From contig CAWBOY010000002.1 in assembly GCA_963790585.1 (NCBI GenBank), positions 1,178,001 through 1,242,000 of the forward strand: 64,000 nt of DNA. The letters run 5' to 3'. A program made the translations under genes and the position numbers. The notes beneath the pieces were generated by a model that worked only from the letters and a program-made list of their open reading frames with translations, made no database searches and was not told the DNA's origin. The stretch is from CAWBOY01 sp963790585. Lineage in GTDB: Bacteria > Planctomycetota > Planctomycetia > Gemmatales > Gemmataceae. How positions within the stretch are numbered: position 1 is the first letter of the stretch; every line of letters begins with the position of its first letter. Shown here one piece after another: positions 39,199-48,163 of the stretch.

Positions 39199-39869
39199 GC
39201 GGCGGGCGTGCGCCTTGGCTTTGGAAATCAGTAGGGCTCCGCAGGAGCGAACCGTAGTGCCAACGCGGCCACACGAAATCATAACGCCTTGCGGGGAAAG
39301 AACTTACAAAACTGAGGTGTCGAAAACGAGCCTAACCCGCGCGGAGAATTATTCGACCTTCTCTATCGACTGAGGCCGCCCGAGGTCATGGAAGGGATGG
39401 TCGTCGATGTCGACTATTGGATTGACAAGGGAATTTGGACTTGCCGAGGCATTGAACCGCGATATGCCGCGTCCAGCCTTACTTGTATTGATGACCTGAA
39501 AGCAGATTTTGCGATCATTGTAAAAATGACTGCGGAGGAAGGGGAAACTATTGAAAAGAAATATGATTTCAAGGCGGGAACGAAACATGGAGTCGTTCTA
39601 CGCGAAATCGTTAAATCCTTTCAAAAGCCAATAGACGGCAAGGAGTACTGGTCTGTTTATGAAAGTTACGGTAGGCACAATCTTGAAGTTCAGGGATTTA
39701 TCAAGGAGGATAAGTTCTTCGCCGTTGAGAAACTCGAAGTAACCTGTCCACAGATGAAGGTGGATGAACAACCGCCGGTCCGCCAGCTCAACCAGAATTG
39801 GAACCTGCGGCGCAACAAGTAAGCGTCTTTGTGAATGCCCGCGGAGTCGCACGCCGTGTTGTGGTTCGG

Positions 39870-39975
39870 TCTCTGGACCGCGCCACCCGGCCTGGCCGCA
39901 GGTCTTCCATAGGGCGGCGCGTCTGGGAGACCTGCGGTCGCTACAGGGCACGGTTGGGAGACCGTGCCACAACAC
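39870..39975. repeat. Hairpin repeat, copy 2
   Basis: Contains GGTCTCTGGACCGCGCCACC, CTTCCATAGGGCGGCGCGTC, GGGCACGGTTGGGAGACCGT and two GTGCCACAACAC copies. It is related to the sequence from 36844 and lies after paralogue B, as copy 1 lies after paralogue A, so the repeat was probably duplicated together with the gene. Confidence 0.6.
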
Positions 39976-40004
39976 GTGGATCGTGCCACAACACAGTCTA
40001 GATA

Positions 40005-40044
40005 AAGCGAAGAGGCGTTATGGTAAGGTAACGCCTCTTCGCTT
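40005..40044. terminator. Strong hairpin after the sugar operon
   Basis: AAGCGAAGAGGCGTTA at 40005-40020 pairs exactly with 40029-40044 around an 8-base loop. It lies 69 bases beyond the stop of the minus-strand radical SAM gene and could end that operon. There is no long U-run on either side. The flank ACGCTTCAGGCTCGG is shared with the palindrome at 18790. Confidence 0.5.
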
Positions 40045-40112
40045 ACGCTTCAGGCTCGGTTCAGCGTGTGACCGTCGGCATCGACAGTTGTACGAGATTC
40101 GTCGGCACGGCC

Positions 40113-41672
40113 TCAGTCTTCGGCAGCTTCGTCAGCGGGCACTTCGGACTTGCCGGAGAGTAGATCGCGCTCCAGGCGATGGCTTGCCATCTGCTCCATG
40201 TGGGCTACCGTCTCCGGGCCGAACTTGGTTCGCACCATCTCCAGGTATTTCGGATGCGTGTGGTATTCTAGGAACGCGCGATCGCGGAAGGCTAACACTT
40301 CCGGAGCGGTAATGTAGTAGGTTGGCATCGGCGTGCAGTCTTTGGAGTGTTGCGAGTAGCCGGTCCAGCGTTTTGGCAAAGGCACACCTTGGCGCACCGC
40401 CATCGTATAGAGCGGCGAGCCTGGGTAGGCCATCGCGGAATAGAAGTTGGCGAACTCGCAGTTGAGATCGAGCGCGAGATCCAGACGTCGACCGCATGGT
40501 TTCGTGATCGTCTTCCGGAAGGCCAAAGATGTAGTTGGCGATCACGTTGATGCCGGCGTTGCGGACACTGGAGATGACGTCGCGCACCTCGTCCTGGCCG
40601 AAGCTCTTGTCGACGTTGTCGCGCACGCGGTCCGCGCCGGCCTCGATGCCGAAGGCGAGCCAGTTGAAGCCGGCTGTCTTGAGCTTGTCGAGCATCCCCT
40701 CTTTGATCGTATCGACGCGCGTGTAGGCCCAGATATTGAGGTCGTAGCCGCGCTCGATGATCTTATCGCAGATACCCATGACGTGCTTCTTGTTGAGCAC
40801 GAACATCTCGTCGGCGATCTTGATGTTGCGCACGCCATACTTGTTGACGAGCACGTCAATCTGAGCGATCACGGCGTCCGGGCTCCAGTAGCGATAGCTA
40901 TTGGTCGATTCGCGTACCCCGCCCGCCTTCTCGCCGCTCTTGAACGGAGCCTGGATGCAGCAAAACGTGCAGTGATACGGGCAGCCCAAGGTCGAGTAGA
41001 GGGCGGCATACGGTTGGCGCTGGAGGCCATCCATGCAATGCCAGTTGTGGGCCCGATACCTGTCCATCGGGAACAGGTCCCAGGCGACGCCGGGCATCTC
41101 CTGATCGAGATTGCCGACGAGCGGCGTATCCGGCGTGTGCCGCATGAAGCGCTCCATCGCGGTAATACAGGCCAGGCACCCCGGCGACATTCGGCACGGC
41201 GGACTTCAGAGCCTGCGACCAGAGCGACCATCGTGTGCAAGCCTTCGCCGGCGGCGACGAAGTCGGCCTTCTCTTCCGACAGGGTCCGCTCCGGCAGCGC
41301 GGCGACGTGGCCGCCGACCATGCAGGACCTGCTGGTCGGGCGTGTCGCGCTTGACGGCGCGTACAGACCATGCCGCAGGCGGTCATGATCTGCGTGGAGG
41401 CCGACGGCTGATGGCCATAGACCACGATGACGGCCAACACCGGGATTGAGATGCCGCACCCGGTCCGACACCTGATCGGGCGTCAGCTCCTCGGCCTCGG
41501 CGTCGATGACTTCGACGGACAGGCCTTTGACCCGGCAGAAGGTGGCCATCAGGCCGGCCCATACCGGGTTTTCGACGGCGGCCAGTGTCTTGCCCAGCGA
41601 CTGATAGACCTGGGTTCGGCTGCCTGGGTTCACGAGTACGAGATCCAATTTCTTACCTTTGGTCGCACCCAT
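40113..41672 (-). pseudogene. B12-binding-type radical SAM protein, several frame breaks
   Basis: About 519 residues when repaired. N-terminal region has LDLVLVNPGSRTQVYQSLGK and a Rossmann-like layout, consistent with a cobalamin-binding domain. The radical SAM cluster motif is clear: TLGCPYHCTFCCIQAPF (CxxxCxxC). Further typical stretches are KIADEMFVLNKKHVMGICDK, AFGIEAGADRVRDNVDKSF and NYIFGLPEDDHETM. The frame changes several times between 41440 and 41190 and once near 40480; length is 0 modulo 3. Family members methylate or rearrange unreactive carbons. It is the last gene of the minus-strand sugar operon, 97 bases after the dehydratase gene. Confidence 0.75.
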
Positions 41673-41769
41673 GTCAGGCCCCCACTTTCTGCTGTCCATC
41701 AGGCGGGAACACGTAACTTCGCTTGCGTCCGCGGCCAGCTCATTGAGCAGGTCGCACAGCTTGCGGATC

Positions 41770-42940
41770 TTATCTCGTTCCAAGCTTCGGATAGTTGCCG
41801 ATGTAGAAGCCGTAGAAGTGGACGTGGTCCGTCACGGGATACTTCTTCCACTCGTCCTGCCCGAGGCGTTTGCGCAGGTAGGGCTGGCGCAGTTGGTTGC
41901 CGCCGCCCGACGTGCCGCGGCGAAACTCGACCTTCTCCGCCTTCATCGCGGCCATCACCTGATCGCGGAACACCGGGTCGGCGTCCTTGAGGATCAGGGT
42001 GAAGGCGTAGTTGCTGCTGCCCTCCGTGGCGAAGTCGGTCCGGTAGGCCTCGGGGTCGAGGTTGTCCAGGAACAGCAGGAGGTTTTCGGTGCGAAGCTTG
42101 TTGTTCTCGTCGAGCCGTTTGAGCTGCGACCGGCCGATGACGGCGTTGATCTCGGTGCTGCGCACGTTCCAGGCCGGGAAGGCGAAGATGAAGTCCGGAT
42201 TAAGGTCCGGGTAGTTATCCCAGTATTCCTCTTTCTTGGCCTGCGAGTCGAGTTCGCGCACCATGCCATGCGACCGCATCATGCGCACGGTTTCGTAGAG
42301 TTCGGCATCGTCCGTGCAGATCATGCCGCCTTCGATGGTGCTCAGATGGTGGGCGTAGTAGAACGAGAAGTTCGACGCCCAGCCGAGCGAGCCGAGCCGC
42401 CGGCCCGTCAAACGTCGCGCCATGCGACTCGCAGACATCTTCGATCAGCGGAATCTTGCGCAGCTTCAACTCGTCGAGCAGCTTCTGATTGAGCGCGTTG
42501 TAGCCAAGGATGTGTGTCAGGAACACGGCCTTGGTTTTCGACGTGATCTTGGCGAGGATCTGGTCGACGTCCATGCCGAGCGTGCGCGGATCGACGTCCA
42601 CGAATACTGGCGTGAAGCCGCATTGCAGCACGGAGGCAATGTCGGAGACCCAGGTCAACGGCGGCACGATGACTTCGCCGCCGCCGTGGAGTTCCTTGAG
42701 CGCGGCGAGCGTCACCAGGTTGGCCGAGGAGCCCGAGTTGACGAAGACGCTGTGCTTGACGCCGAGCCAGTCGGACCATTCGCGCTCGAAGGCGCGAACG
42801 TTGGCCGACTGCGTGAGGATCGGATCGTCCTTGGCGAGAAACTCGATGACCGGGTCGAGGTCTTCGCGCGTGATATTGTTCTTCATCAGCGGCCAATCGA
42901 GGCCCGCTGACTTGGAGCTCGGCTTATGTACCTGGAGCAT
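41770..42940 (-). pseudogene. ColD-like PLP sugar 3-dehydratase, one frame break
   Basis: About 390 residues when repaired, DegT/DnrJ/EryC1 fold. The key residue is a histidine, not a lysine: NFSFYYAHHLSTIEGG. Lysine is needed for transamination; histidine at this place is the mark of the sugar 3-dehydratases ColD and E1. Other agreeing stretches are VNSGSSANLVTLAAL, IEDVCESHGATFDG, FRRGTSGGGNQLRQPY and GFYIGNYPKL. No cysteine cluster for an iron-sulfur centre is seen, so it is closer to ColD than to E1. It would remove the C3 hydroxyl from a nucleotide 4-keto-6-deoxy sugar. One extra base lies near 42410; length is 1 modulo 3. The start overlaps the stop of the E1 beta gene. Confidence 0.8.
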
Positions 42941-44039
42941 CAGAATGGCCCCTTGAATACGAGTGTGTTGAGAGATTTATCTTCGGCAGGCAGCCAACCG
43001 GTCGCCTTTCCCTCGACCAGGTCGCGGGCGGCGGCGGCAATGGTGCGCGGATTCGGATAATAGAGATCTTCAAGCGTCGGCGACGTCGGACAGGCGGTCG
43101 GCGCGAAGCCCATGCGCTTGACCCGAATCTCGCATTCGCCCTGGACCCGCTCCAGCAACCTGGGCCACGATCTCGGCCCCGGCGCCGCAACTGGTCCAGC
43201 CATTGTCGACCACGATCAACTTGCCGGTCTTGCGAACGGAGGTGACGATCGTGTCGATGTCGAGCGGCGCCAGCCAAATCGGATCGATGACTTCGGCACG
43301 GATGCCGATCGACTGGAGATAATGACAGGCACGCAGACATTCGACCTGCATGTAGGAGACGCCGACGAGCGTCACATCCTCGCCGACGGCCGTGACGCGG
43401 GCTTTGCCCGGCTCGACGGTGTACAACTCTTCGGGCACCGGCCCGTTCTGGAAGTGGAGCATCCGATGCTCGACATACAAGCACCGGATTGTCGTCGCGG
43501 ACGGCGGCGATCAGGCAGCCCTTGGCGTCGTACGGCGTCGATGGGGCGGCCACCTTGAGGCCCGGGACGTGCATGAAAAAGCTGTAGAGACCCTGGGAGT
43601 GTTGCGCCCCTGGCCCCAGCTCTTGCCGATCATGGAGCGGACTACGAGCGGCACATGGGAGTTGGCCGCCATACATGTACCGCGTCTTGGCGGCCACGTT
43701 CACGAGCTGGTTCATCGCCAGCATCAGGAAATCCATGCGGATATGGACGTGGATCGGCCGTAGCCCGGCGAGGGCCATGCCGATGGCGGCGCCGGTCATG
43801 GCGTCTTCCGAGAGCGGCGTGCCGAAGACGCTGCCCGGGCCGTATTTTTCGAGCAAGCCACGGGTCGTCCCCTGGATCGCTTTGGGATCATCGACGTCGA
43901 GGCCGAAGACCAGCACGGACGGATCGCGCTCCATCTCCTGATCGGCGGCCTCACGCACCGCGTCGCAATAGGTGATTGTTCTCTCGGCCGTCTCGCGCGT
44001 CCGCGTCCCGACGGTCTTGGGTGCAGTCAGGATCGACAT
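42940..44039 (-). pseudogene. Thiamine-dependent dehydrogenase E1 beta-like subunit, frame breaks
   Basis: About 366 residues when repaired. It resembles the beta subunit of pyruvate/acetoin dehydrogenase E1: ITYCDAVREAADQEMERDPS, FGTPLSEDAMTGAAIGMALA, MDFLMLAMNQLVNVAAKTRY in the first half, and VGVSYMQVECLRACHYLQSI, IRAEVIDPIWLAPLDIDTIV and IVVDNGWTSCGAGAEIVAQV in the transketolase C-terminal domain. Frame changes lie near 43680, 43490 and 43150. AAGGAG stands seven bases before ATG 44039, five bases after the alpha gene. No lipoyl E2 or E3 gene accompanies the pair, so a stand-alone carboligase or transferase role on a sugar is more likely than a dehydrogenase complex. Confidence 0.75.
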
Positions 44040-44043
44040 GGGT

Positions 44044-44979
44044 TCACTCCTTGAACAGATCCGTAAAGAGTTCCTCGGCGGCGGGCATGGGGCTGGCTTC
44101 GGCGTAGGCGAAAGCGCCCGCCACCTCGGCTTCGACTTCCTTTTTGATTTCAGCGCATCGGCCGGCTTTGACCAGTTTCGCCAGGCGCGTCACCTGATCG
44201 TTCGTCATCCAGGGTTCGCATTCCTTCTCGGAGCGGAAACCGAGCTTGTAGTCGGTGCCCGGGCCAACGTGCTCGCGCCAGCGATAGGTCATCGCCTCGA
44301 AGAAGTGCGGCCCCGCCCCTTCGCGGACGCGCGGCGCCACTTCCTGCATGCGCTCGTAGAGGGTGAGCACGTCGTTGTCTTCGATCTTCTCGGCAGGCAT
44401 GCCGAAGGCGCGGGCTCGATCGCAGATGGCCGGCGTGCCCTGGCGCTTGTTCTGATGCGTGTGAATGGCGTATTGATTGTTTTCGCAGACGAAGATGATC
44501 GGCAGACGCTTCAGTACGGCGAAGTTCAGGCTCTCGGCGAAGACGCCTTCTTCCGTGGCGCCATCGCCGAAGAAGCTGACGATCAGCTGGCCGGTCTTCT
44601 TGAGCTTGGCGGCGTAGGCATAGCCGACGGCGTTGGCAATGGTGGTGCCGACGACGGCGCTGGCCCCCATCATGCCGGCCTCGGTGGAGATCAGGTGCAT
44701 CGAGCCGCCCTTGCCTTTGGCACAGCCGCCCGACTTGCCATACATCTCGGCGACCATCTGCCCCATGTCGCCGCCCTTGGCGAGATAGAGAGCATGGCCG
44801 CGGTACGTGCCGAAAACGACGTCGGTCGGCTCGAGCGCCTCGCACACGCCTACGGAAACCGCCTCCTGCCCGATCGACAGGTGGACGGGGCTTTTGATTT
44901 TGTCCGACGGATACGCCCGGGCAACTTCTTCCTCGACCCGGCGGATGCGGTACAACGACCTATACAGCCGCTCGAACAT
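44044..44979 (-). CDS. Thiamine-dependent dehydrogenase E1 alpha-like subunit
   Basis: 311 residues, intact. Thiamine diphosphate binding motif GDGATEEGVFAESLNFAVLK with IIFVCENNQ, preceded by PVHLSIGQEAVSVGVCEALE and GTYRGHALYLAKG, and KGKGGSMHLIS, all typical of E1 alpha. ATG 44979 has AGGAGG at a good distance and overlaps the SDR gene's end by 20 bases. With the beta gene that follows it should form a heterotetramer. E1-like pairs inside deoxysugar clusters (for example in avilamycin) attach two-carbon branches; that role is suggested here by the neighbours, not by the sequence itself. Confidence 0.85.
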   Translation of the reverse strand: MFERLYRSLYRIRRVEEEVARAYPSDKIKSPVHLSIGQEAVSVGVCEALEPTDVVFGTYRGHALYLAKGGDMGQMVAEMYGKSGGCAKGKGGSMHLISTEAGMMGASAVVGTTIANAVGYAYAAKLKKTGQLIVSFFGDGATEEGVFAESLNFAVLKRLPIIFVCENNQYAIHTHQNKRQGTPAICDRARAFGMPAEKIEDNDVLTLYERMQEVAPRVREGAGPHFFEAMTYRWREHVGPGTDYKLGFRSEKECEPWMTNDQVTRLAKLVKAGRCAEIKKEVEAEVAGAFAYAEASPMPAAEELFTDLFKE

Positions 44980-45946
44980 TTCCGAGATCCTCCTTGATGA
45001 CGTTGCGCAAGAACCATTCATACGTCTCGGCCAGGGCCGAGCGGAAGTCGGTCGTGGGCGTCCAGCCCAGCTCCCGAAGCGGTGTGGCATTCAGGCCCTT
45101 GAGGGGCATGCCGTCTGGCTTGCTCGTGTCGAAGACCAGTTTGCCCTTGTATCCCACGGTCTCGGCCACCGCTTTCGACAGGTCGGCGATCGACAGATCG
45201 AGGCCGCCGCCGAGGTTGATCGGCTCATGCCCCCTATAATGGCCCATCACATGGATACAGGCCTCGGCGAGATCGCGCGAGTAGACGAATTCACGCCGCG
45301 CCTTGCCCGTACCCCAGACCACGAATTCCGGCTCGGCTTTGACCTTGGCCTCGTGCAGGCGGCGAATCAGGCCCGGAACGACATGCGAGTCTTCCGGGCT
45401 GAAATCGTCATGCGGGCCAAAGGAATTGGCCGGAATCGTCGCGATAAAATCAGATCCGTATTGTTGCCGATAGGCCCGACACATGGTCAGGCCAGCAATT
45501 TTGGCCGTGGCATAGGCCTCGTTGGTCGGCTCCAAGGGTCCAGTCCAGAGCGACTCGACGGCCAGGGGTTGCGGCGCGAGCCGAGGATAGGCACAGCACG
45601 ATGCCAGATAGAGCAAACGCTTGACGCCATGTCGTTGGGCCGAGTCGAGGACGTTGGCCGTCACCAGGATATTGTCGCGCATCAGCGTGACCGGATAGGC
45701 GACGTTGGCCCTGATCCCGCCGGCCTTGCCCGCGGCCAGGAAGACGTATTCGGGCCGCGTCTCCTCGAAAAAATGCATCGACCTGGCCCGCCTCCGTCAG
45801 CGACGGCTCGCCCGCGCCCACGCCGACCAGATTCGCGCGCAGAATGCGGAGCCGCTCGATGAGCGCAGCGCCCAGCAGCGTGTCTCCGCCCGCGACAAAA
45901 ATTCGCGCGCCGCCGGCGCGAAGGCCGACCGAGGATCAAGCGGCAT
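44960..45946 (-). pseudogene. GDP-L-fucose/colitose synthase-like SDR, frame breaks
   Basis: About 328 residues when repaired. The nucleotide-binding start reads R-I-F-V-A-G-G-D-T-L-L-G, the body has FLAAGKAGGIRANVAYPVTL, RLLYLASCCAYPRLAPQPLA with the Ser of the SDR triad, EAYATAKIAGLTMCRAYRQQ with the YxxxK pair, and NSFGPHDDFSPEDSHVVPGL. These are the marks of Fcl/WcaG and ColC, which epimerise and reduce GDP-4-keto-deoxy sugars with NADPH. One frame change lies near 45905 and another at 45775 (extra T in GCATTTTTTCG). ATG 45946 overlaps the end of the kinase gene. Confidence 0.8.
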
Positions 45947-46998
45947 CGGAGTATTCCTTGAAGGTGATCGAGGTTTGACGGCTGCGCGTGCCGCTCGGCT
46001 TCCGCGTAGTCGACGCCCGCGTCCGCGAAAATGATCTGGCTGCCGGAGAACTCGAACTCGAACGGCACATTGATGAGGCGATCGAGAGCCTGAATGACGT
46101 TGGCCTGATCGTCCGGCGGCACGAAGAGCAGCAAGAAGCCGCCGCCGCCCGCTCCCGTGAGCTTGCCGCCCAAGGCGCCCGCGGCACGTGCCCGGTCGTA
46201 AAGTTCATCAACTTCGGAGTTAGAAACCTTGGCCGACAGGCTCCGCTTGGCTTGCCAGGCCTCGTGCAACAGCTGGCCAAAGACTTGAATGTCCTTGCCG
46301 CTGGTGAGGATGCCCAGGGCCTCTTCGACCAGCTCCGACATGATCCGCAGCTGGCGTCGCCGCGTGTCGATATTGTCCACATACGACTTGGCCACGTCGG
46401 AAGCCGTGCGCGCGATGCCGGTGTAAAAGAGCATCAGGTGCGACTTAAGCTCCTTGACGCGATCGGGAGAGAGGGTCACGGGGTTAGCTGAAATCTCGTC
46501 GTTTTGCAGGAACAGCGCATGGCGCAAGCCGCCATAGGCCGCCATCACCTGATCCTGCGAGCCGACGGTTTCTTCGAGGACGTCTTGTTCGATATAGATG
46601 CTTTCCTTGGCGAGCTGCCGCTTGGTCGGCATCCGGCCCGAGAGAGCGTGAAGAGCGTGCAGCAAACCGACGGTAAACGCCGAACTCGAACCCATGCCGC
46701 TGCGCGCTGGCAGATCGCCGTCATGATGCAGCTCGATGCCGCGGTCGATATTGAGGAAGCGCAGGACCGCCTTGACGGCCGGATGGGCAACGTCATCGAC
46801 GCTCGCGCAGGTCTCGATTTTGCGATAGACTAGGCGAATGCGATGTTGGAAGAAGGGCGGCAGATAGCGACAAGTGAGATAGCAATATTTGTCAATGGAG
46901 GTGGCCAGGACAGCTCCGCCATGTTCGCGATACCAGGCGGGGTAGTCGGTGCCGCCGCCAAAGAACGAAATGCGGTACGGCGTACGACAAATGATCAT
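45936..46998 (-). pseudogene. GHMP sugar kinase (HddA-like), frame break near the end
   Basis: About 354 residues. MIICRTPYRISFFGGGTDYP is the N-terminal substrate motif of the heptose-7-phosphate kinase (HddA)/fucokinase branch; PARSGMGSSSAFTVGLLHAL is the ATP-binding P-x3-GxGSSxA loop; KLTGAGGGGFLLLFV is the third GHMP motif. It phosphorylates a sugar at C1, giving the substrate for nucleotidyl activation. The frame changes near 45980, after IIFADAGVDYAEAERH; the likely true end is TSITFKEYSDAA with stop at 45936. It is the first gene of the minus-strand sugar operon. Confidence 0.82.
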
Positions 46999-47337
46999 TC
47001 GGACGACCTCTTCCTTGAGGATTAGGAGACCCGACGGTCCTTGGGTTCAGCGACATCCATGCCGGCCCAACGATAGATCGCATTCGAGGCGCCCCATCAT
47101 TTCCCGAATAGGGCAGCGGTGTCAACGGGACTTTGGGCATGAATGAGCCGCGCACGCGGCAAACTGGCCAGGCCGGAAGACGCCGCTTACCGGGGGCGCG
47201 GCTCCCTTTCATTAGATAAGATCGTTTTTATTTCCACCTCACCGGGAGTTCATTGCGATAAACTAGCATCTCGGAACGATTAGCCGTGAGGCCGCCCGTG
47301 TGTATCGGAACTAAATTCCATGATGAAGGAGACGTCC
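46999..47337. other. Intergenic region between divergent genes
   Basis: Contains the presumed promoters of the sugar operon (left) and of the secreted protein gene (right), and a hairpin GAGCCGCGC/GCGCGGCTC at 47145-47153 and 47196-47204. No gene seen. Confidence 0.5.
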
Positions 47338-48048
47338 ATGCGCCGTGTTCTTAGTTTGGCGGTGATTCTGGTAGTCGCCGGAGTGTGTGGCGTCGTCGGG
47401 GCTGACGACAAGAAGCCGATCGACCTTGCCGGCTGGACGACAGAGTTTGCTGAGGAGAAGTCCGACCTAATCTCCAAGGGCCGCAATCCGTTCTTCATTC
47501 TGGAGCCTGGCTTTCAATTGTATTTCGAGGACCGCAAAGAAACCTGCGCTAAGACGGTGCTCGACGAAACGAAGCTCGTCGATGGCGTTGAAACACGAGT
47601 GGTGGAAGAGCGCGAGACCAAAGACGGCAAACTGGTCGAAGTCTCGCGCAATTATTTCGCCATCAGCAAACGGACCAACTCCGTTTACTATTTCGGCGAG
47701 GACGTTGACATTTACGAAGACGGAAAAATCGTCAAGCACGATGGCTCATGGCTCGCTGGCGTCAAGAGAGCAAAATATGGTCTGGTGATGCCGGGCCTAC
47801 CTCTCATGAAAGCCAAGTATTATCACGAGGTGGCGCCGGGAGCCGCACTCGACCGCGCCGAAATCGTGGGCGTCAGCCTGACGCTCAAGGTTCCCGCTGG
47901 CGAGTTCAAAGGCTGCGTCAAAATCGAAGAAACAACACCGCTGGAGCCGGAGTCCAAAGATTACAAGATCTATGCCCCCGGCGTCGGCTGCATTCAAGAC
48001 GGCTCTTTGAAGCTCGTCAAATATGGCAAAGTAACTGGCAAGAAGTAA
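47338..48048 (+). CDS. Exported hypothetical protein
   Basis: 236 residues. ATG 47338 follows AAGGAG and gives a clear signal peptide (MRRVLSLAVILVVAGVCGVV, then GADD). The mature part is beta-rich, ending in EIVGVSLTLKVPAGEFKGCV and YAPGVGCIQDGSLKLVKYG. The 'VPAGEFKGCVKI...YAPGVG' pattern is common in exported lipoprotein-like beta proteins of unknown function in planctomycetes. It precedes the two-component genes by 115 bases with a palindrome between, so they are probably separate units. Confidence 0.7.
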   Translation: MRRVLSLAVILVVAGVCGVVGADDKKPIDLAGWTTEFAEEKSDLISKGRNPFFILEPGFQLYFEDRKETCAKTVLDETKLVDGVETRVVEERETKDGKLVEVSRNYFAISKRTNSVYYFGEDVDIYEDGKIVKHDGSWLAGVKRAKYGLVMPGLPLMKAKYYHEVAPGAALDRAEIVGVSLTLKVPAGEFKGCVKIEETTPLEPESKDYKIYAPGVGCIQDGSLKLVKYGKVTGKK

Positions 48049-48064
48049 GGCCGCCGAATCATTT

Positions 48065-48134
48065 GGCCGCGAGCCGGCAGGCGAGCGATGTTTGATAGCG
48101 CTATCGCACAGAGTTCGCCTACCGGCTCGCGGCT
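48065..48134. repeat. Palindrome with 20-base arms
   Basis: GGCCGCGAGCCGGCAGGCGA at 48065-48084 is complementary to 48115-48134 except at two positions. It separates the exported protein gene from the regulator and could terminate the former. Confidence 0.75.
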
Positions 48135-48163
48135 AAACATTATGGAACGAGGAAAAGCCGCCA

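Larger units (their letters stand above)
37118..39329 (+). mobile_element. IS1634-family insertion sequence, 2,212 bp with a nested insertion
   Basis: The ends share TCGTTTTC(A/G)ACA in inverted orientation (37118-37129 and 39318-39329). The target duplication is GCCTAAC (37111-37117 and 39330-39336). Without the nested 198 bases (element plus duplication) the IS would be 2,014 bp. Confidence 0.85.
36947..39822 (+). pseudogene. Secreted hypothetical protein, paralogue B, split by an IS1634-type element
   Basis: The left part (36947-37117) encodes a signal peptide (MRRAYIALFLLMYLTAAVRA) and DVWGTVVKISEKGFIVKTA up to LTGLPN. The right part (39337-39822) continues PRGELFDLLYRLRPPEVMEG and ends NWNLRRNK. 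Removing the IS plus one 7-base target copy gives 657 bases, an exact frame of 218 residues that aligns over its length with paralogue A (FDxxYxLR, GM-V, W-C-GI, KAGT, GRxNL/NIL). The insertion should inactivate it. Function unknown. Confidence 0.85.

Noticed and set aside
40447..41388. Plus-strand frame of 313 codons opposite the radical SAM gene
   Set aside because: It has no recognisable features and lies antisense to a gene with clear motifs; long antisense frames are common in GC-rich genes. The same holds for those at 28627-29724, 43972-44997 and 44807-45862.
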